Assembly (NCBI GenBank): GCA_046704785.1
Contig: JBJKRF010000026.1
Location: 4,746 to 68,745, forward strand
Origin: JBJKRF01 sp046704785
GTDB taxonomy: Bacteria; Chloroflexota; Anaerolineae; Anaerolineales; Villigracilaceae
Reading direction: 5' to 3'
Length of the DNA: 64,000 bases
Shown: positions 16,494 to 24,984 of the stretch, one piece after another
How positions within the stretch are numbered: the stretch's first letter is position 1
Layout: every line of letters begins with the position of its first letter
Translations under genes and position numbers: made by a program
The notes under the pieces: generated by a model
The model's database searches: none
Told to the model about the DNA's origin: nothing
Seen by the model: the letters and a program-made list of their open reading frames with translations, nothing else

Positions 16494-18542
16494 TCACTTT
16501 ACCTGGCAGCCCAGATAGTTTTGGGCCTTGTCCACGGTAGCCGATTGCGCGGTTGACATGGGTGTTTGTTCTCCCAGGCGTTGCCATAACGGGCAGAGCA
16601 GGTCTTCCATGCCTTGTGACGATTTGTTCGAGTCCCTCGTCAGCGCAAAGGCTTGCTCCCAGGCTCTGGTCTGCGCGTAAGCTTCGATGAAGGGCAGATA
16701 CTCGAAACCGTTTGCCGGCCCCAGGTTGAGCTTTTGGGCTTTTTCCCAGAATTGGATTACCTGCCCCCAGTCTTTTGCCTGATCGGCCCGGTCGGCCTGC
16801 TCGTAGAAGCTGCACCAATCGGAGGGCAGGTTGCCCCCAATCAGTTTCAGAAAAGAGCCTGGAACTGATTTCCCTTGAATTAGGGCCGGGTTGGAGATTT
16901 GGCCGGCGGCCTGGAGGTTGGACGAGAGTCCACGCCAGACGCTTTCTTCGGGCCGGAGGAGCCATAGACACTGGCCCGACTCCGGTGCAAACGAGATAAC
17001 CAGGCTGTTGCGGGCGCTGCCGTCGAAAGTGATCCCGTAGCGGACGTAGTTCAAGTCGATCCCGGCGAGCAGGCCGTCGGTGCGACCGCCCAGGTCGGTG
17101 GCGATTGGCAGGAACCAGTAAGGCGCGGTGTCCTGTGGGTGACTGTCGGGCAGGGCGTAGATCGTGTTGACGGCGAAGGTCGTCGGATAGTCGCCCATCG
17201 AGGCCAGTAATTCCGTCTCAGCAACGAGACTTGTATTCGGGGCGATCGCGGGCGCGCGTAGCGTCAACTGGCGGTAAAAGTCCAATTCACGCGCCCAGGC
17301 CCAGCGGTAGTCGTTGGCATTGCCCAGATGCCATCCCACCAGCAGTCCGATCAGCACGGCCAGGAACAGCGGGCGGACTTTCGGAGAGGCAATCAGGACT
17401 TCGATCAGGGCCGCAATCAACAGGCTGGCGCCCAGTTGAGAGCCCAGGCTGAAGCGTGTGTTCCAGGGCGGAATTTTAAGGTGGACGAAGTAGCCGGCTG
17501 CGTACGTGCTGGCCAGGCCAAGTAAAAAAGTCACCACGCCGACCCAGAAGGCCTGCCGGGCCCACTGCCACGCAGGCGCCTGGGGTCGTTCGTCCGGTTC
17601 CAGGCGGTAAAAATAGAGGCCAGCCAGCGTGCTAACGGCAATGGTGACCGGCAGAAGCACACGGCTGGCGGGAACCGTAAGGTCGAACAGGGTGGGGGTC
17701 AGGAGGCTATACCAGGCGGAGACCAAAATCATGACGAAATCGGGCAGCGCCTGGATGAACGTCTGCAGGGCAACGCTAAAAGGGCTGTGGAATAACGCCA
17801 TGGCGTTGCGGGCGGTTTCCCGGGCGGGATTGGGGCCGTCGTACAGGAAGCCGCGCCAGAGCACGAAGGTCAATAGCAGTACCAGATACGGCAGCCACTG
17901 TTTGAGCACCTGTCCAGCTTTTTGACGCTTGTTTCCGCCTCGCGCCAACATCCATAAGATGATCGGACGGAAAAGCTCCAGGCCCACGAAATATTCGACC
18001 GTGAACATCTGAATCACTTCGCCCAACAAGGCCAGAGCCGTCAAGGGCAGGTAGCGTTTGGGTCGTTCCCGCGCCAGGATCATTGCCAGCAGGGAGGCGC
18101 TCAAAGCGAAGTAAGCCGCCCAATGCGGCATGTACGCGACGGCCAAAGGTTGCAGTGAAAAGAACGGGTAAAGGGCGAACAGCACCCCGGCGATGAAGGT
18201 CTGGCGGGCATGATCGGGCCACAGGTGGCGAAAGATGGACCATACGCCCAGAGCTGTCAGAGCGCGCACAGCCAGGGCGGTAATGTGCCAGCCAATAGGC
18301 TTGAATCCCAGAATCGAGAATCCTGCCACATAGACCCAGCCCGCCAAAGGGCGCCCATCGATGTTCGTGAGTTGCCACAACGAGCCGACGCCTTTCGCGT
18401 AAGCATAATAAACAAAATGCCAGTCGTCCTGGTAGAAGCCCAGGGATGAGATCAACGGCGCAAAGGCCAATAGCGTGACGGCCAGCAGTGCAAGCGGATA
18501 GGAGACGTGGGAGAACTTCAGTTTTTTGAGCGCGGTGAACAT
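16494..18542 (-). CDS. polytopic membrane protein, GT-C glycosyltransferase-like
   Basis: A 682-aa integral membrane protein. The first periplasmic loop carries FYQDDWHF (Q38-D39-D40), the position and style of the catalytic acidic motif in GT-C lipid-linked-sugar glycosyltransferases. Ten or more hydrophobic helices follow to about residue 390. The last 270 residues are soluble, with a tetratricopeptide-like C-terminus (DRADQAKDWGQVIQFWEKA, EAYAQTRAWEQAFAL). The acceptor and donor are unknown. A TATAAT lies 15 nt before the ATG with no clear ribosome site, so the mRNA leader would be very short. No neighbouring polysaccharide genes are on the same strand. Confidence 0.8.
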   Translation of the reverse strand: MFTALKKLKFSHVSYPLALLAVTLLAFAPLISSLGFYQDDWHFVYYAYAKGVGSLWQLTNIDGRPLAGWVYVAGFSILGFKPIGWHITALAVRALTALGVWSIFRHLWPDHARQTFIAGVLFALYPFFSLQPLAVAYMPHWAAYFALSASLLAMILARERPKRYLPLTALALLGEVIQMFTVEYFVGLELFRPIILWMLARGGNKRQKAGQVLKQWLPYLVLLLTFVLWRGFLYDGPNPARETARNAMALFHSPFSVALQTFIQALPDFVMILVSAWYSLLTPTLFDLTVPASRVLLPVTIAVSTLAGLYFYRLEPDERPQAPAWQWARQAFWVGVVTFLLGLASTYAAGYFVHLKIPPWNTRFSLGSQLGASLLIAALIEVLIASPKVRPLFLAVLIGLLVGWHLGNANDYRWAWARELDFYRQLTLRAPAIAPNTSLVAETELLASMGDYPTTFAVNTIYALPDSHPQDTAPYWFLPIATDLGGRTDGLLAGIDLNYVRYGITFDGSARNSLVISFAPESGQCLWLLRPEESVWRGLSSNLQAAGQISNPALIQGKSVPGSFLKLIGGNLPSDWCSFYEQADRADQAKDWGQVIQFWEKAQKLNLGPANGFEYLPFIEAYAQTRAWEQAFALTRDSNKSSQGMEDLLCPLWQRLGEQTPMSTAQSATVDKAQNYLGCQVK

Positions 18543-18557
18543 ATCGGCAGGATTTCA

Positions 18558-18563
18558 ATTATA
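18558..18563 (-). promoter_or_regulatory. -10 element close to start codon of the GT-C-like gene
   Basis: TATAAT on the minus strand lies 15 nt upstream of the ATG at 18542. A start point 7 nt further on leaves a leader of 8-9 nt without a Shine-Dalgarno sequence. Confidence 0.5.
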
Positions 18564-18807
18564 ACCGCTGGGCCGCCGGTGGGCCTGGGGCATTGGGGAT
18601 GCCTCGATGAAAATTTGTGCAATAAGATGAATTTGAGAAATTGTCCTTCTCATGCCGCACTGGCTTGCCGATACGCTTGCATCCATTTTCGTCGACGGGC
18701 TTGAATCCTGATAAAATGTCTCTTTGCAGTTTGTTTTCATGAAAAATGGCGTTTGGAGCGGGCGGCCCTGCCCGGCGCTTCATCGTCTACCATAGCCATA
18801 CACAATC

Positions 18808-20373
18808 ATGTATATTCTGATCACATTATCATTGTTGTTGCTCGGCGCGTCGGTGCTGCTGGTGTTTCGTTTTGTGCGACCTGCTGCGTCTTATGCCTGG
18901 ATGGCAGCCGCCCTGACAAGTTTGCTGGCCTGGGCCAGCTTGTTTTTGTGGCAACTGAGCCTCCCTTTCCGGTTTCACTTTGCAAGTTGGGGGCCGGTCA
19001 ATTTGTTCGCTTCTTCGCCGGAATTATTGGCAGACCCGGTTTCCTGGGTGTACGCGCTGGCTTTGCTCAGTATGACGGTTGCCATCGTTATGACCACCCC
19101 GGCGCGCTCGGTGCAGGTCAATGCCGTGGCTTTGAGTGGTACCGTGGGTCTGGCTGCGGTGGGGCTGTTGGCTTTGTTGGCGGACAATCCGCTAACCATT
19201 GTGCTGGTCTGGACGGCAATCGACCTGGTGGAGCTTTTCAACTCATTGCGCACGGCCAATTCTTCCGGTTTGAGCCAACGGGTTGTGATCGCTTTCGCGC
19301 TGCGCGGCCTTGGAACCGGTTTTGCCTTGTGGGCCAGCGTCACCAGTGTTTCGACCGGGCAACCCCTCCTGTTCGAGTCGGTGCCTGCCCAGGCCGGGAT
19401 TTTCTTGCTGCTGGCTGTCGGACTGCGCCTGGGGGTTTTGCCGCTGCATCTGACTCTTCCCACCGAGCCGGGCTTGCGGCGCGGGCTGGGAACCACCCTG
19501 CGTTTGACGGCAGCCGCCTCCGGTCTGATTGTGCTGGCGCGCATTCCACCTTCGATTCTCCCAACGGGTTGGACATCCGTGTTATTGGGGTTGGTTGCCC
19601 TGGCTGCGCTCTACGCGGGCTGGAGCTGGATGTTTGCCGCCGATGCGCTCAACGGTCGTCCTTATTGGATTATTGGGATGGCGGCGCTCTCCCTGGCAGC
19701 GGCCTTGCGCGGCAGCGCCTCGGGTAGTGTGGCCTGGGGTATTTCTCTGGTCTTGTTCGGCTCGTTCTCCTTCTTGTATTCTGCCCGCCATGTCTGGATA
19801 ACGCGGCTCCTGGCCGCACTTGGCTTGTTTCTGCTTGGCTTGCCGTTTACGTTTACAGCCTCCGGTTGGGAAGGTGCGTTCCCGCTGCCTGTTTTGTTTT
19901 GGCCGGCTTTTGTCATTGCCGCCGCCTTCCTGGTCATCGGCTATGTCCGACACCTGTTTCGCCAAGGGGAAACCCAATTCATCGACTTGCCACAATGGGC
20001 CAAAGCCTCGTTCCCGTTCGGCCTTGCCCTGTTGGCAGTGGCGGTACTTGTTTCGAGTTTCGGAGGTTGGCCGGGGGCCCTGCATGTTGGCGTTCTGATT
20101 CCCGGCCTTATCTTATTCATGTTGAGTGTTGGGGTGATCGCTGCTGCCCTGCGCTTTTCCGTTTTTGACCAGGTTTCGCGGAGCACCGCCCAGGCAATAC
20201 AGAATTCGTCTTTCCTGGCATTTCAGGAACGCGTGGCCGGTTTTGCTTCGGGCCTTTATCATTTTTTGGGGCAGTTGAGCGGTTACCTGGGCGCTTTGCT
20301 CGAGGGAGACGGTGGCCTGCTTTGGACGTTGCTCTTGCTTGTTTTGCTTGTATCCCTTTTGCGAGGACGTTAA
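18808..20373 (+). CDS. NuoL/M/N-like proton-translocating membrane subunit
   Basis: A 521-aa protein with about 14 hydrophobic helices, divergent from complex I antiporter-like subunits. The helix with NPLTIVLVWTAIDLVELF corresponds to the TM5 region that holds the key acidic residue. LRLGVLPLHLTLPTEPGLRRG corresponds to the TM7 K-x-P-x-x-P-x-H-x-W-L-P motif, with Arg in place of the usual Lys. The C-terminal helices have no ND5-type lateral helix. It starts a three-gene unit with the genes at 20378 and 20962. No NADH- or hydrogen-oxidising subunits are present. The likely role is in an ion-pumping or membrane-coupling module; the electron partner is unknown. Confidence 0.75.
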   Translation: MYILITLSLLLLGASVLLVFRFVRPAASYAWMAAALTSLLAWASLFLWQLSLPFRFHFASWGPVNLFASSPELLADPVSWVYALALLSMTVAIVMTTPARSVQVNAVALSGTVGLAAVGLLALLADNPLTIVLVWTAIDLVELFNSLRTANSSGLSQRVVIAFALRGLGTGFALWASVTSVSTGQPLLFESVPAQAGIFLLLAVGLRLGVLPLHLTLPTEPGLRRGLGTTLRLTAAASGLIVLARIPPSILPTGWTSVLLGLVALAALYAGWSWMFAADALNGRPYWIIGMAALSLAAALRGSASGSVAWGISLVLFGSFSFLYSARHVWITRLLAALGLFLLGLPFTFTASGWEGAFPLPVLFWPAFVIAAAFLVIGYVRHLFRQGETQFIDLPQWAKASFPFGLALLAVAVLVSSFGGWPGALHVGVLIPGLILFMLSVGVIAAALRFSVFDQVSRSTAQAIQNSSFLAFQERVAGFASGLYHFLGQLSGYLGALLEGDGGLLWTLLLLVLLVSLLRGR

Positions 20374-20377
20374 CGAT

Positions 20378-20965
20378 ATGGATTATCTACAATGGACCGC
20401 CTCCATTTTACTGGCGGTTACGTCGGTTGGCTTATTGGTTAGTCGAGACTGGCGTTTCAGCCTGGGCCTGCTGGCCGGACAGTATTTCTGCGCTTTTTGG
20501 CTGATCCTTACAAGCTGGCCGCTGACCATGTCGGCGGCCAAACTTGTCACCGGCTGGATGGCTGTTGCCGCCCTGGCAATGACACAGATTGGCCTTCCGG
20601 AAGAAACGCAGCCCGAAACCTCCTGGCCGCAAGGCCGTCTATTTCGCTTGTTTGCGGCCAGCCTGGTATTGATTGCGACGGTGCAAGTGACGCACGACGT
20701 TCAACTCTGGCTGCCCAATGCCGGGCCGCAAATCGTTTGGGGCGCCCTTGTGCTGATTGGCATGGGCTTGCTTCATTTGGGCATTACCGTCCAGCCAATG
20801 CGCGTCATCATGGGATTGCTCACAACGCTGGCCGGTTTCGAAATTCTCTTTGCCACGCTGGATACATCCATCCTGGTGGCCGGCCTGCTGTCGGCCATTA
20901 CACTTGGCCTCGCCCTGACGGGCTCATACCTGCTTACGGTCAACACACTGGAGGAAGCAGAGTGA
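20378..20965 (+). CDS. small membrane subunit, HyfE/NuoK-like
   Basis: A 195-aa, mostly hydrophobic protein with six or so helices. The C-terminal half (GMGLLHLGITVQPMRVIMGL followed by LAGFEILFA) resembles the HyfE/NuoK type, in which an acidic residue lies inside a helix. The start is the ATG at 20378, 4 nt after the previous stop, with GAGG about 11 nt upstream. The upstream open frame merely overlaps the previous gene. It overlaps the next gene by GTGA. With its two flanking antiporter-like genes it forms a compact membrane module like part of hydrogenase 4 or complex I. The assignment is moderately secure. Confidence 0.75.
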   Translation: MDYLQWTASILLAVTSVGLLVSRDWRFSLGLLAGQYFCAFWLILTSWPLTMSAAKLVTGWMAVAALAMTQIGLPEETQPETSWPQGRLFRLFAASLVLIATVQVTHDVQLWLPNAGPQIVWGALVLIGMGLLHLGITVQPMRVIMGLLTTLAGFEILFATLDTSILVAGLLSAITLGLALTGSYLLTVNTLEEAE

Positions 20966-22359
20966 ACGCTCCGGTCGTCTGGATCGCTTTTCCGGCTGTG
21001 CTGGGCCTCATCCTATTGTTCCTGCCCTGGGAGCGCTGGGTGACCTATATTGGGACAGTCGCGATGTTGATCCTTGCGGCGATTGCTTTTTGGATTCCGA
21101 CGGACACGGCCCAACTGATCGGGCCTTTCTCCGTGCGCATCGATTCCACCCTGAGCCTGTTTGGCCGTCAAATGAGCCTCACGCCAGCCGACCAGATCGT
21201 GCTCATCCTGATCTTCATGATTGGGGCCTTCTGGTTCTTCGGGACGTTGGCCGCGGACGGCGCGCGGCGCATCGTCCCCCTGGGAATGATCGTGATCGCC
21301 CTGTTGGTTGCCTCCCTGGCGGTGCAACCCTTCCTGTATGCAGCCTTGTTCATCGAAATGGCCGTGCTGGTCACGGTGCCGTTGTTGCTCAAACCGCGCC
21401 AGACACCTGGACGTGGCCTGATTCGTTTCCTCGTCTACCAAACGCTGGCCATGCCCTTCATCCTTTTTGCCGGATTTCTGCTATCGGGCATCACGGCTGG
21501 CCCTGCCGATATCGACCTGATCGTTCAGGCCGCCGGCTTACTTGGGCTCGGATTTGCCTTCCTCCTGGCCGTCTTTCCGCTTTACACCTGGATTCCTTTG
21601 TTGGCTGAAGAAGCGCACCCCTACGCTTTTGGCTTCATCATGACGCTCTTCCCGACCTTTAGCTTGATCTTCGGGTTGAACTTCATTGACCGCTATTCCT
21701 GGTTGCGCGACTCGGCCACTTTGCTTCAAGCCCTGCGCCTGACCGGCTTGTTGATGATTGTCACCGGCGGGGTTTGGGCCGCATTCCAGCGTTCCCTGAG
21801 CCGCACTCTGGCCTATGCGATCATTGCCGAAACGGGCGTTTCGTTGCTGGCTGTCAGCCTGCCCGACCGTCAGACCGGCCTACAGATTATGTTTTTTCTG
21901 CTCATTCCGCGCGCCCTGGCTCTCGGAGTCTGGACGTTGTCGCTCTCTATTTTCCAACTGGATGCGCCGCTGCGTTACGAGACGTTGCAAGGGCTGGGAC
22001 GCAAATATCCGTTGGCGGCCGCCGGCCTGGTACTGTCGAACCTGACGTTGGCCGGTATGCCGCTGCTGGCCAGTTTCCCTGCCCGTCAGGCGCTGTGGGA
22101 AAAACTGGCCGCAACCTCCTTTTCGTCTGCGCTCTGGTTTGCCCTGGCAACCTTTGGATTATGGTTTGCGGCCATCCGGTCGTTAACCGTATTGGTCATG
22201 TCCAAGGAGCATGCTCCCTGGAAGTCTGTGGAGCTTAACGAGCAGCGCGTGCTTGTTGGTCTGGGGCTGTTGGGCCTGTTCCTGTTTGGATTATTCCCCC
22301 AATGGGCGCAACCGCTTTTTGCCAGCTTGCCCGCCATGTTTCAACACCTTGGGAAATAA
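20962..22359 (+). CDS. NuoM/NuoN-like membrane subunit
   Basis: A 465-aa proton-translocating family protein. LFIEMAVLVTVPLLL corresponds to the TM5 segment with the essential Glu. FLLAVFPLYTWIPLLAEEAHP corresponds to TM7, but the usual lysine position holds Leu and the His before T-W is Tyr. The frame is open much further upstream, yet the upstream part is the shadow of the HyfE-like gene. The GTG at 20962 overlaps that gene's stop (GTGA) and follows a GAGGAAGCAG ribosome site, so I chose it. The third gene of the membrane module; no catalytic partner lies downstream. Confidence 0.78.
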   Translation: MNAPVVWIAFPAVLGLILLFLPWERWVTYIGTVAMLILAAIAFWIPTDTAQLIGPFSVRIDSTLSLFGRQMSLTPADQIVLILIFMIGAFWFFGTLAADGARRIVPLGMIVIALLVASLAVQPFLYAALFIEMAVLVTVPLLLKPRQTPGRGLIRFLVYQTLAMPFILFAGFLLSGITAGPADIDLIVQAAGLLGLGFAFLLAVFPLYTWIPLLAEEAHPYAFGFIMTLFPTFSLIFGLNFIDRYSWLRDSATLLQALRLTGLLMIVTGGVWAAFQRSLSRTLAYAIIAETGVSLLAVSLPDRQTGLQIMFFLLIPRALALGVWTLSLSIFQLDAPLRYETLQGLGRKYPLAAAGLVLSNLTLAGMPLLASFPARQALWEKLAATSFSSALWFALATFGLWFAAIRSLTVLVMSKEHAPWKSVELNEQRVLVGLGLLGLFLFGLFPQWAQPLFASLPAMFQHLGK

Positions 22360-22406
22360 GGTGCGTGAAAGCTGCAAAGCGAAGCCGCAGCGCCGACAAC
22401 CCCTCA

Positions 22407-22415
22407 TGCTATAAT
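22407..22415 (+). promoter_or_regulatory. extended -10 promoter of the coiled-coil gene
   Basis: TGC followed by TATAAT is an extended -10 element 28 nt upstream of the ATG at 22444. It leaves a leader of about 21 nt that contains GGGAGAAAG as ribosome site. Confidence 0.65.
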
Positions 22416-22443
22416 CGACTCAATTCCCCCTGGGAGAAAGCGT

Positions 22444-23631
22444 ATGGACCTCGAAGAACTCGCTAAGAAAGTCGAATGGCTTGAAAAAGAACGTCGCAAA
22501 GATGTAGCGACGATTTCTGATTTACAGGAAAAACTGAACGCGTATGATGGAAATTTTGCGCTGATACAGAGCCGTCTGAAAGATGTGGATGACAACCTGA
22601 GCCGTTTCGCATCCACGGCAGGCCGCCTTGACCAGTTCGATGGGATGGTGGCCCAGTATCGTTCCGAGGTGACCAAGGCCATCGAAGGATTGGAGAAGCG
22701 CCGCCAAAAGCACGAACGAGAGATCGAAGATCGTCGTCGCGGCGAATTGGATGGCTTCAACAAATCTTTGCTCGATCTGCGCGGTTCGGTCGAGTCACTG
22801 CAAGAAGTGCGAAAATCCATTCGGGCGCGGGTGGATGAAGATGCACGTCTGGCGCATAATATCGCCCAACTCGAAAAGAAGCTCAATGACTTCGACCAGT
22901 TTGGTGACGACCTGCGTCGTTCAGTGCGCCTGACCGATGAAGCCCGCAAACAGGATAGCAAACGGATCGCCGATTTGCAGGGCGAACTTTCGGCAAACCG
23001 CAAGCGTTCGGAAGAAGCCCGTGAAAAGGTGGATGTCAACGCTGACGTGTTACGCCAGATTGATGGGCGGGTGAACGAGTTGATGGCAAGTGAAGCCGAT
23101 CGTCGTCAGGCGCAGGTCGCTTTCATCGAGCAGCAAAACCTGTTCCAGGTGGAGCGTAACCGTTCCTGGAAGGAAATCCAGACGAAATTCGAGGCGTTTT
23201 CGAAACAAACTGCCGTCCTCGACCAACAATTAACCGCCATCGAGGAAACGCATCGCTCCGTCAAGCGCTCACAGGAGGCCTTCGACGACATCAACCAGCG
23301 CCTCGAACGCCGTATCAATGAGATTACCGAGATTCAACGATTGGCCGAAGATCGCTTCCGGCAGGAATGGGTGACGTTCAAGTCGGACGATCAGAAGCGG
23401 TGGACGAATTACACGCTTACACAGGACGAGATCGTCAAAGATGTGCGCTCCGAATTGGAGAAACTCAACCAACGCCTGGCAGATATCGACGAGACGATCC
23501 AGACATTGCAAGATATGTTCGAACAAGCCGGTGAGGCCACCGAAACTCAATTGCAAGAGTTGATGAATTGGGCGCACGAATACCTGACCCACTACGAGCG
23601 GATTATGGGCCGTTCGCGGCCCGTTCGTTGA
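22444..23631 (+). CDS. long coiled-coil protein, function unknown
   Basis: A 395-aa, highly charged protein that is predicted coiled coil almost throughout, from MDLEELAKKVEWLEKERRKD to the C-terminus. Heptad-like spacing of Leu/Ile between Glu, Arg and Lys runs through it. No ATP-binding motif, signal peptide or membrane helix is present, so it is not an SMC/RecN ATPase despite similar composition. It may be a cytoplasmic structural or scaffold protein. It has its own promoter and ribosome site. The SelB-like gene begins 15 nt after it, suggesting co-transcription, though no functional link is known. Confidence 0.8.
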   Translation: MDLEELAKKVEWLEKERRKDVATISDLQEKLNAYDGNFALIQSRLKDVDDNLSRFASTAGRLDQFDGMVAQYRSEVTKAIEGLEKRRQKHEREIEDRRRGELDGFNKSLLDLRGSVESLQEVRKSIRARVDEDARLAHNIAQLEKKLNDFDQFGDDLRRSVRLTDEARKQDSKRIADLQGELSANRKRSEEAREKVDVNADVLRQIDGRVNELMASEADRRQAQVAFIEQQNLFQVERNRSWKEIQTKFEAFSKQTAVLDQQLTAIEETHRSVKRSQEAFDDINQRLERRINEITEIQRLAEDRFRQEWVTFKSDDQKRWTNYTLTQDEIVKDVRSELEKLNQRLADIDETIQTLQDMFEQAGEATETQLQELMNWAHEYLTHYERIMGRSRPVR

Positions 23632-23646
23632 GAAAGTGCACCTGAA

Positions 23647-24429
23647 ATGGACGCGGCCGGGCAGCCCGCCTTGATCGACGAATTGCTCCGCGCGGCGCAC
23701 GCCCACGGCGTTGGATTCGTCAGGGATGTGCTGGCGGAAGCCGAACTGGCGCCCGAATCCGCTGCGGAAACGCTGGCAGCTTGTATCCGCTCCGGGGCGC
23801 TGATCCCGCTCGAAGCGCCAGACCCGGCGCCTGATTCTCAAAATCTGATCATTACCGCCCCGGACTATATTGCTCTGAAAGAGCAGATTCTGGCGACGTT
23901 GGCGTCTTATCACCAACTGCATCCCATGCGGCGGGGCCTGTCGCGCGAGGCTTTGCGTAGCCAATTGAAGTTGATGCCGCGCGCGTTTCAGGCGTTGGTC
24001 GCAAGGCTGGCCCAGGACGGCGCGTTGAAGGTTGCCGGCAAGGGACTGGCTTTGCCGCAGCATACCGTCCGTTTTTTACCGCACCAGCAGGTGAAGGTAG
24101 ACGCTTTGATGGAGCAATTTGAGGCAGCGCCGTTTGCGCCCCCTTCGCTGCGAGACTGCCGGGCCGTAGTTGGCGACACGCTCCTGGCGGCGTTGTTGGA
24201 GTCGGGCGATCTGGTGCAGGTTGCGCCCGAGGTTGCCTTCCGCCGAGCGGATTACGAGAAGATGGTAGCTCGTTTGCGCGAAGTTATCGAAGCGGACGGC
24301 GCGTTGACGGCGGCGCAGGTGCGCGACTTGTTCGGTACCAGCCGCAAGTACGCGTTGGCGTTCTTGGAGCATTTGGACGCCGTCGGTGTGACTGTTCGCG
24401 ACGGCGATGTTCGGCGATTGCGGAGATGA
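23647..24429 (+). CDS. SelB C-terminal winged-helix protein without GTPase domains
   Basis: The 260 residues correspond to the four winged-helix repeats at the C-terminus of SelB, the selenocysteine-specific elongation factor that binds the SECIS hairpin. WH2 contains SYHQLHPMRRGLSREALRSQ, matching the family's YH-x-x-x-P-R-x-G-x-x-x-E-x-L-R pattern. WH4 ends in FGTSRKYALAFLEHLDAVGV followed by TVRDGDVRRL, a hallmark of SelB. The roughly 350-residue GTPase and EF-Tu-like part is absent, and no fragment of it precedes the gene. This is either half of a split SelB, a remnant, or an RNA-binding derivative with a new role. No selA, selD or tRNA-Sec is in the window. Confidence 0.85.
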   Translation: MDAAGQPALIDELLRAAHAHGVGFVRDVLAEAELAPESAAETLAACIRSGALIPLEAPDPAPDSQNLIITAPDYIALKEQILATLASYHQLHPMRRGLSREALRSQLKLMPRAFQALVARLAQDGALKVAGKGLALPQHTVRFLPHQQVKVDALMEQFEAAPFAPPSLRDCRAVVGDTLLAALLESGDLVQVAPEVAFRRADYEKMVARLREVIEADGALTAAQVRDLFGTSRKYALAFLEHLDAVGVTVRDGDVRRLRR

Positions 24430-24492
24430 ACAGGCTATTGAGACTATGCACATCGCGATGTTTCACCCCAGCCTGATGATTTTGGAGAATTT

Positions 24493-24984
24493 ATGGCACT
24501 CGACCCAACCTTCATGAGCAGTCTGCTCCTGATTTTGGTCGCCTTTGGCGGCGCTTTCCTGACGGCATTGTGGCTGGCGCTCGTCGTCTGGACCTGGCGC
24601 GATATTCGCAACCGCGCCCGCGATCCGTTGGCGCAGGCGTTGGCAGTGTCGGTGGTGGCGGTCTTGAACCTGCCGGGTGTGCTGGTGTATCTGATCTTGC
24701 GACCGGCGCACACGCTGGAAGAAGAATATCAGCGCACCCTGGAAGAAGAGGCTTTGTTGGCTTCCATTGAAGACCAGGCCTTGTGCCCCGGCTGTGAACG
24801 GCGCGTCAAAGAAGACTGGCAGGTTTGCCCGAACTGTCATACCCGGCTCAGAAAAGCCTGCCAACATTGTGGACGCTTGATGGAACTGCCCTGGAACATC
24901 TGCCCGTATTGTGGCACCACCGCGCCCGGCGTTCGCAAAGAGGCCGCTGAGACGCCCCTCGCGCAGGAGAATCCGCAGGGATGA
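24493..24984 (+). CDS. membrane-anchored double zinc-ribbon protein
   Basis: A 163-aa protein. Residues about 8-65 hold two hydrophobic helices separated by TWRDIRNRARDP, as in the phospholipase-D-nuclease N-terminal (PLDc_N) type of membrane anchor. The C-terminal part has four zinc knuckles in pairs: CPGC, CPNCHTRL, CQHCGRL and CPYCGTT, a DZANK-like double zinc ribbon. GGAG 6 nt before the ATG supports the start. It overlaps the next gene (NicO-propeller) by ATGA, so the two are translated together. Its role is unknown; a metal-related or regulatory role is only suggested by the neighbour. Confidence 0.85.
   Translation: MALDPTFMSSLLLILVAFGGAFLTALWLALVVWTWRDIRNRARDPLAQALAVSVVAVLNLPGVLVYLILRPAHTLEEEYQRTLEEEALLASIEDQALCPGCERRVKEDWQVCPNCHTRLRKACQHCGRLMELPWNICPYCGTTAPGVRKEAAETPLAQENPQG

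Noticed and set aside
20497..20961. Upstream in-frame extension of the NuoM/N-like gene
   Set aside because: It overlaps the HyfE-like gene in another frame and is not hydrophobic; the GTG at 20962 has a ribosome site and GTGA coupling.
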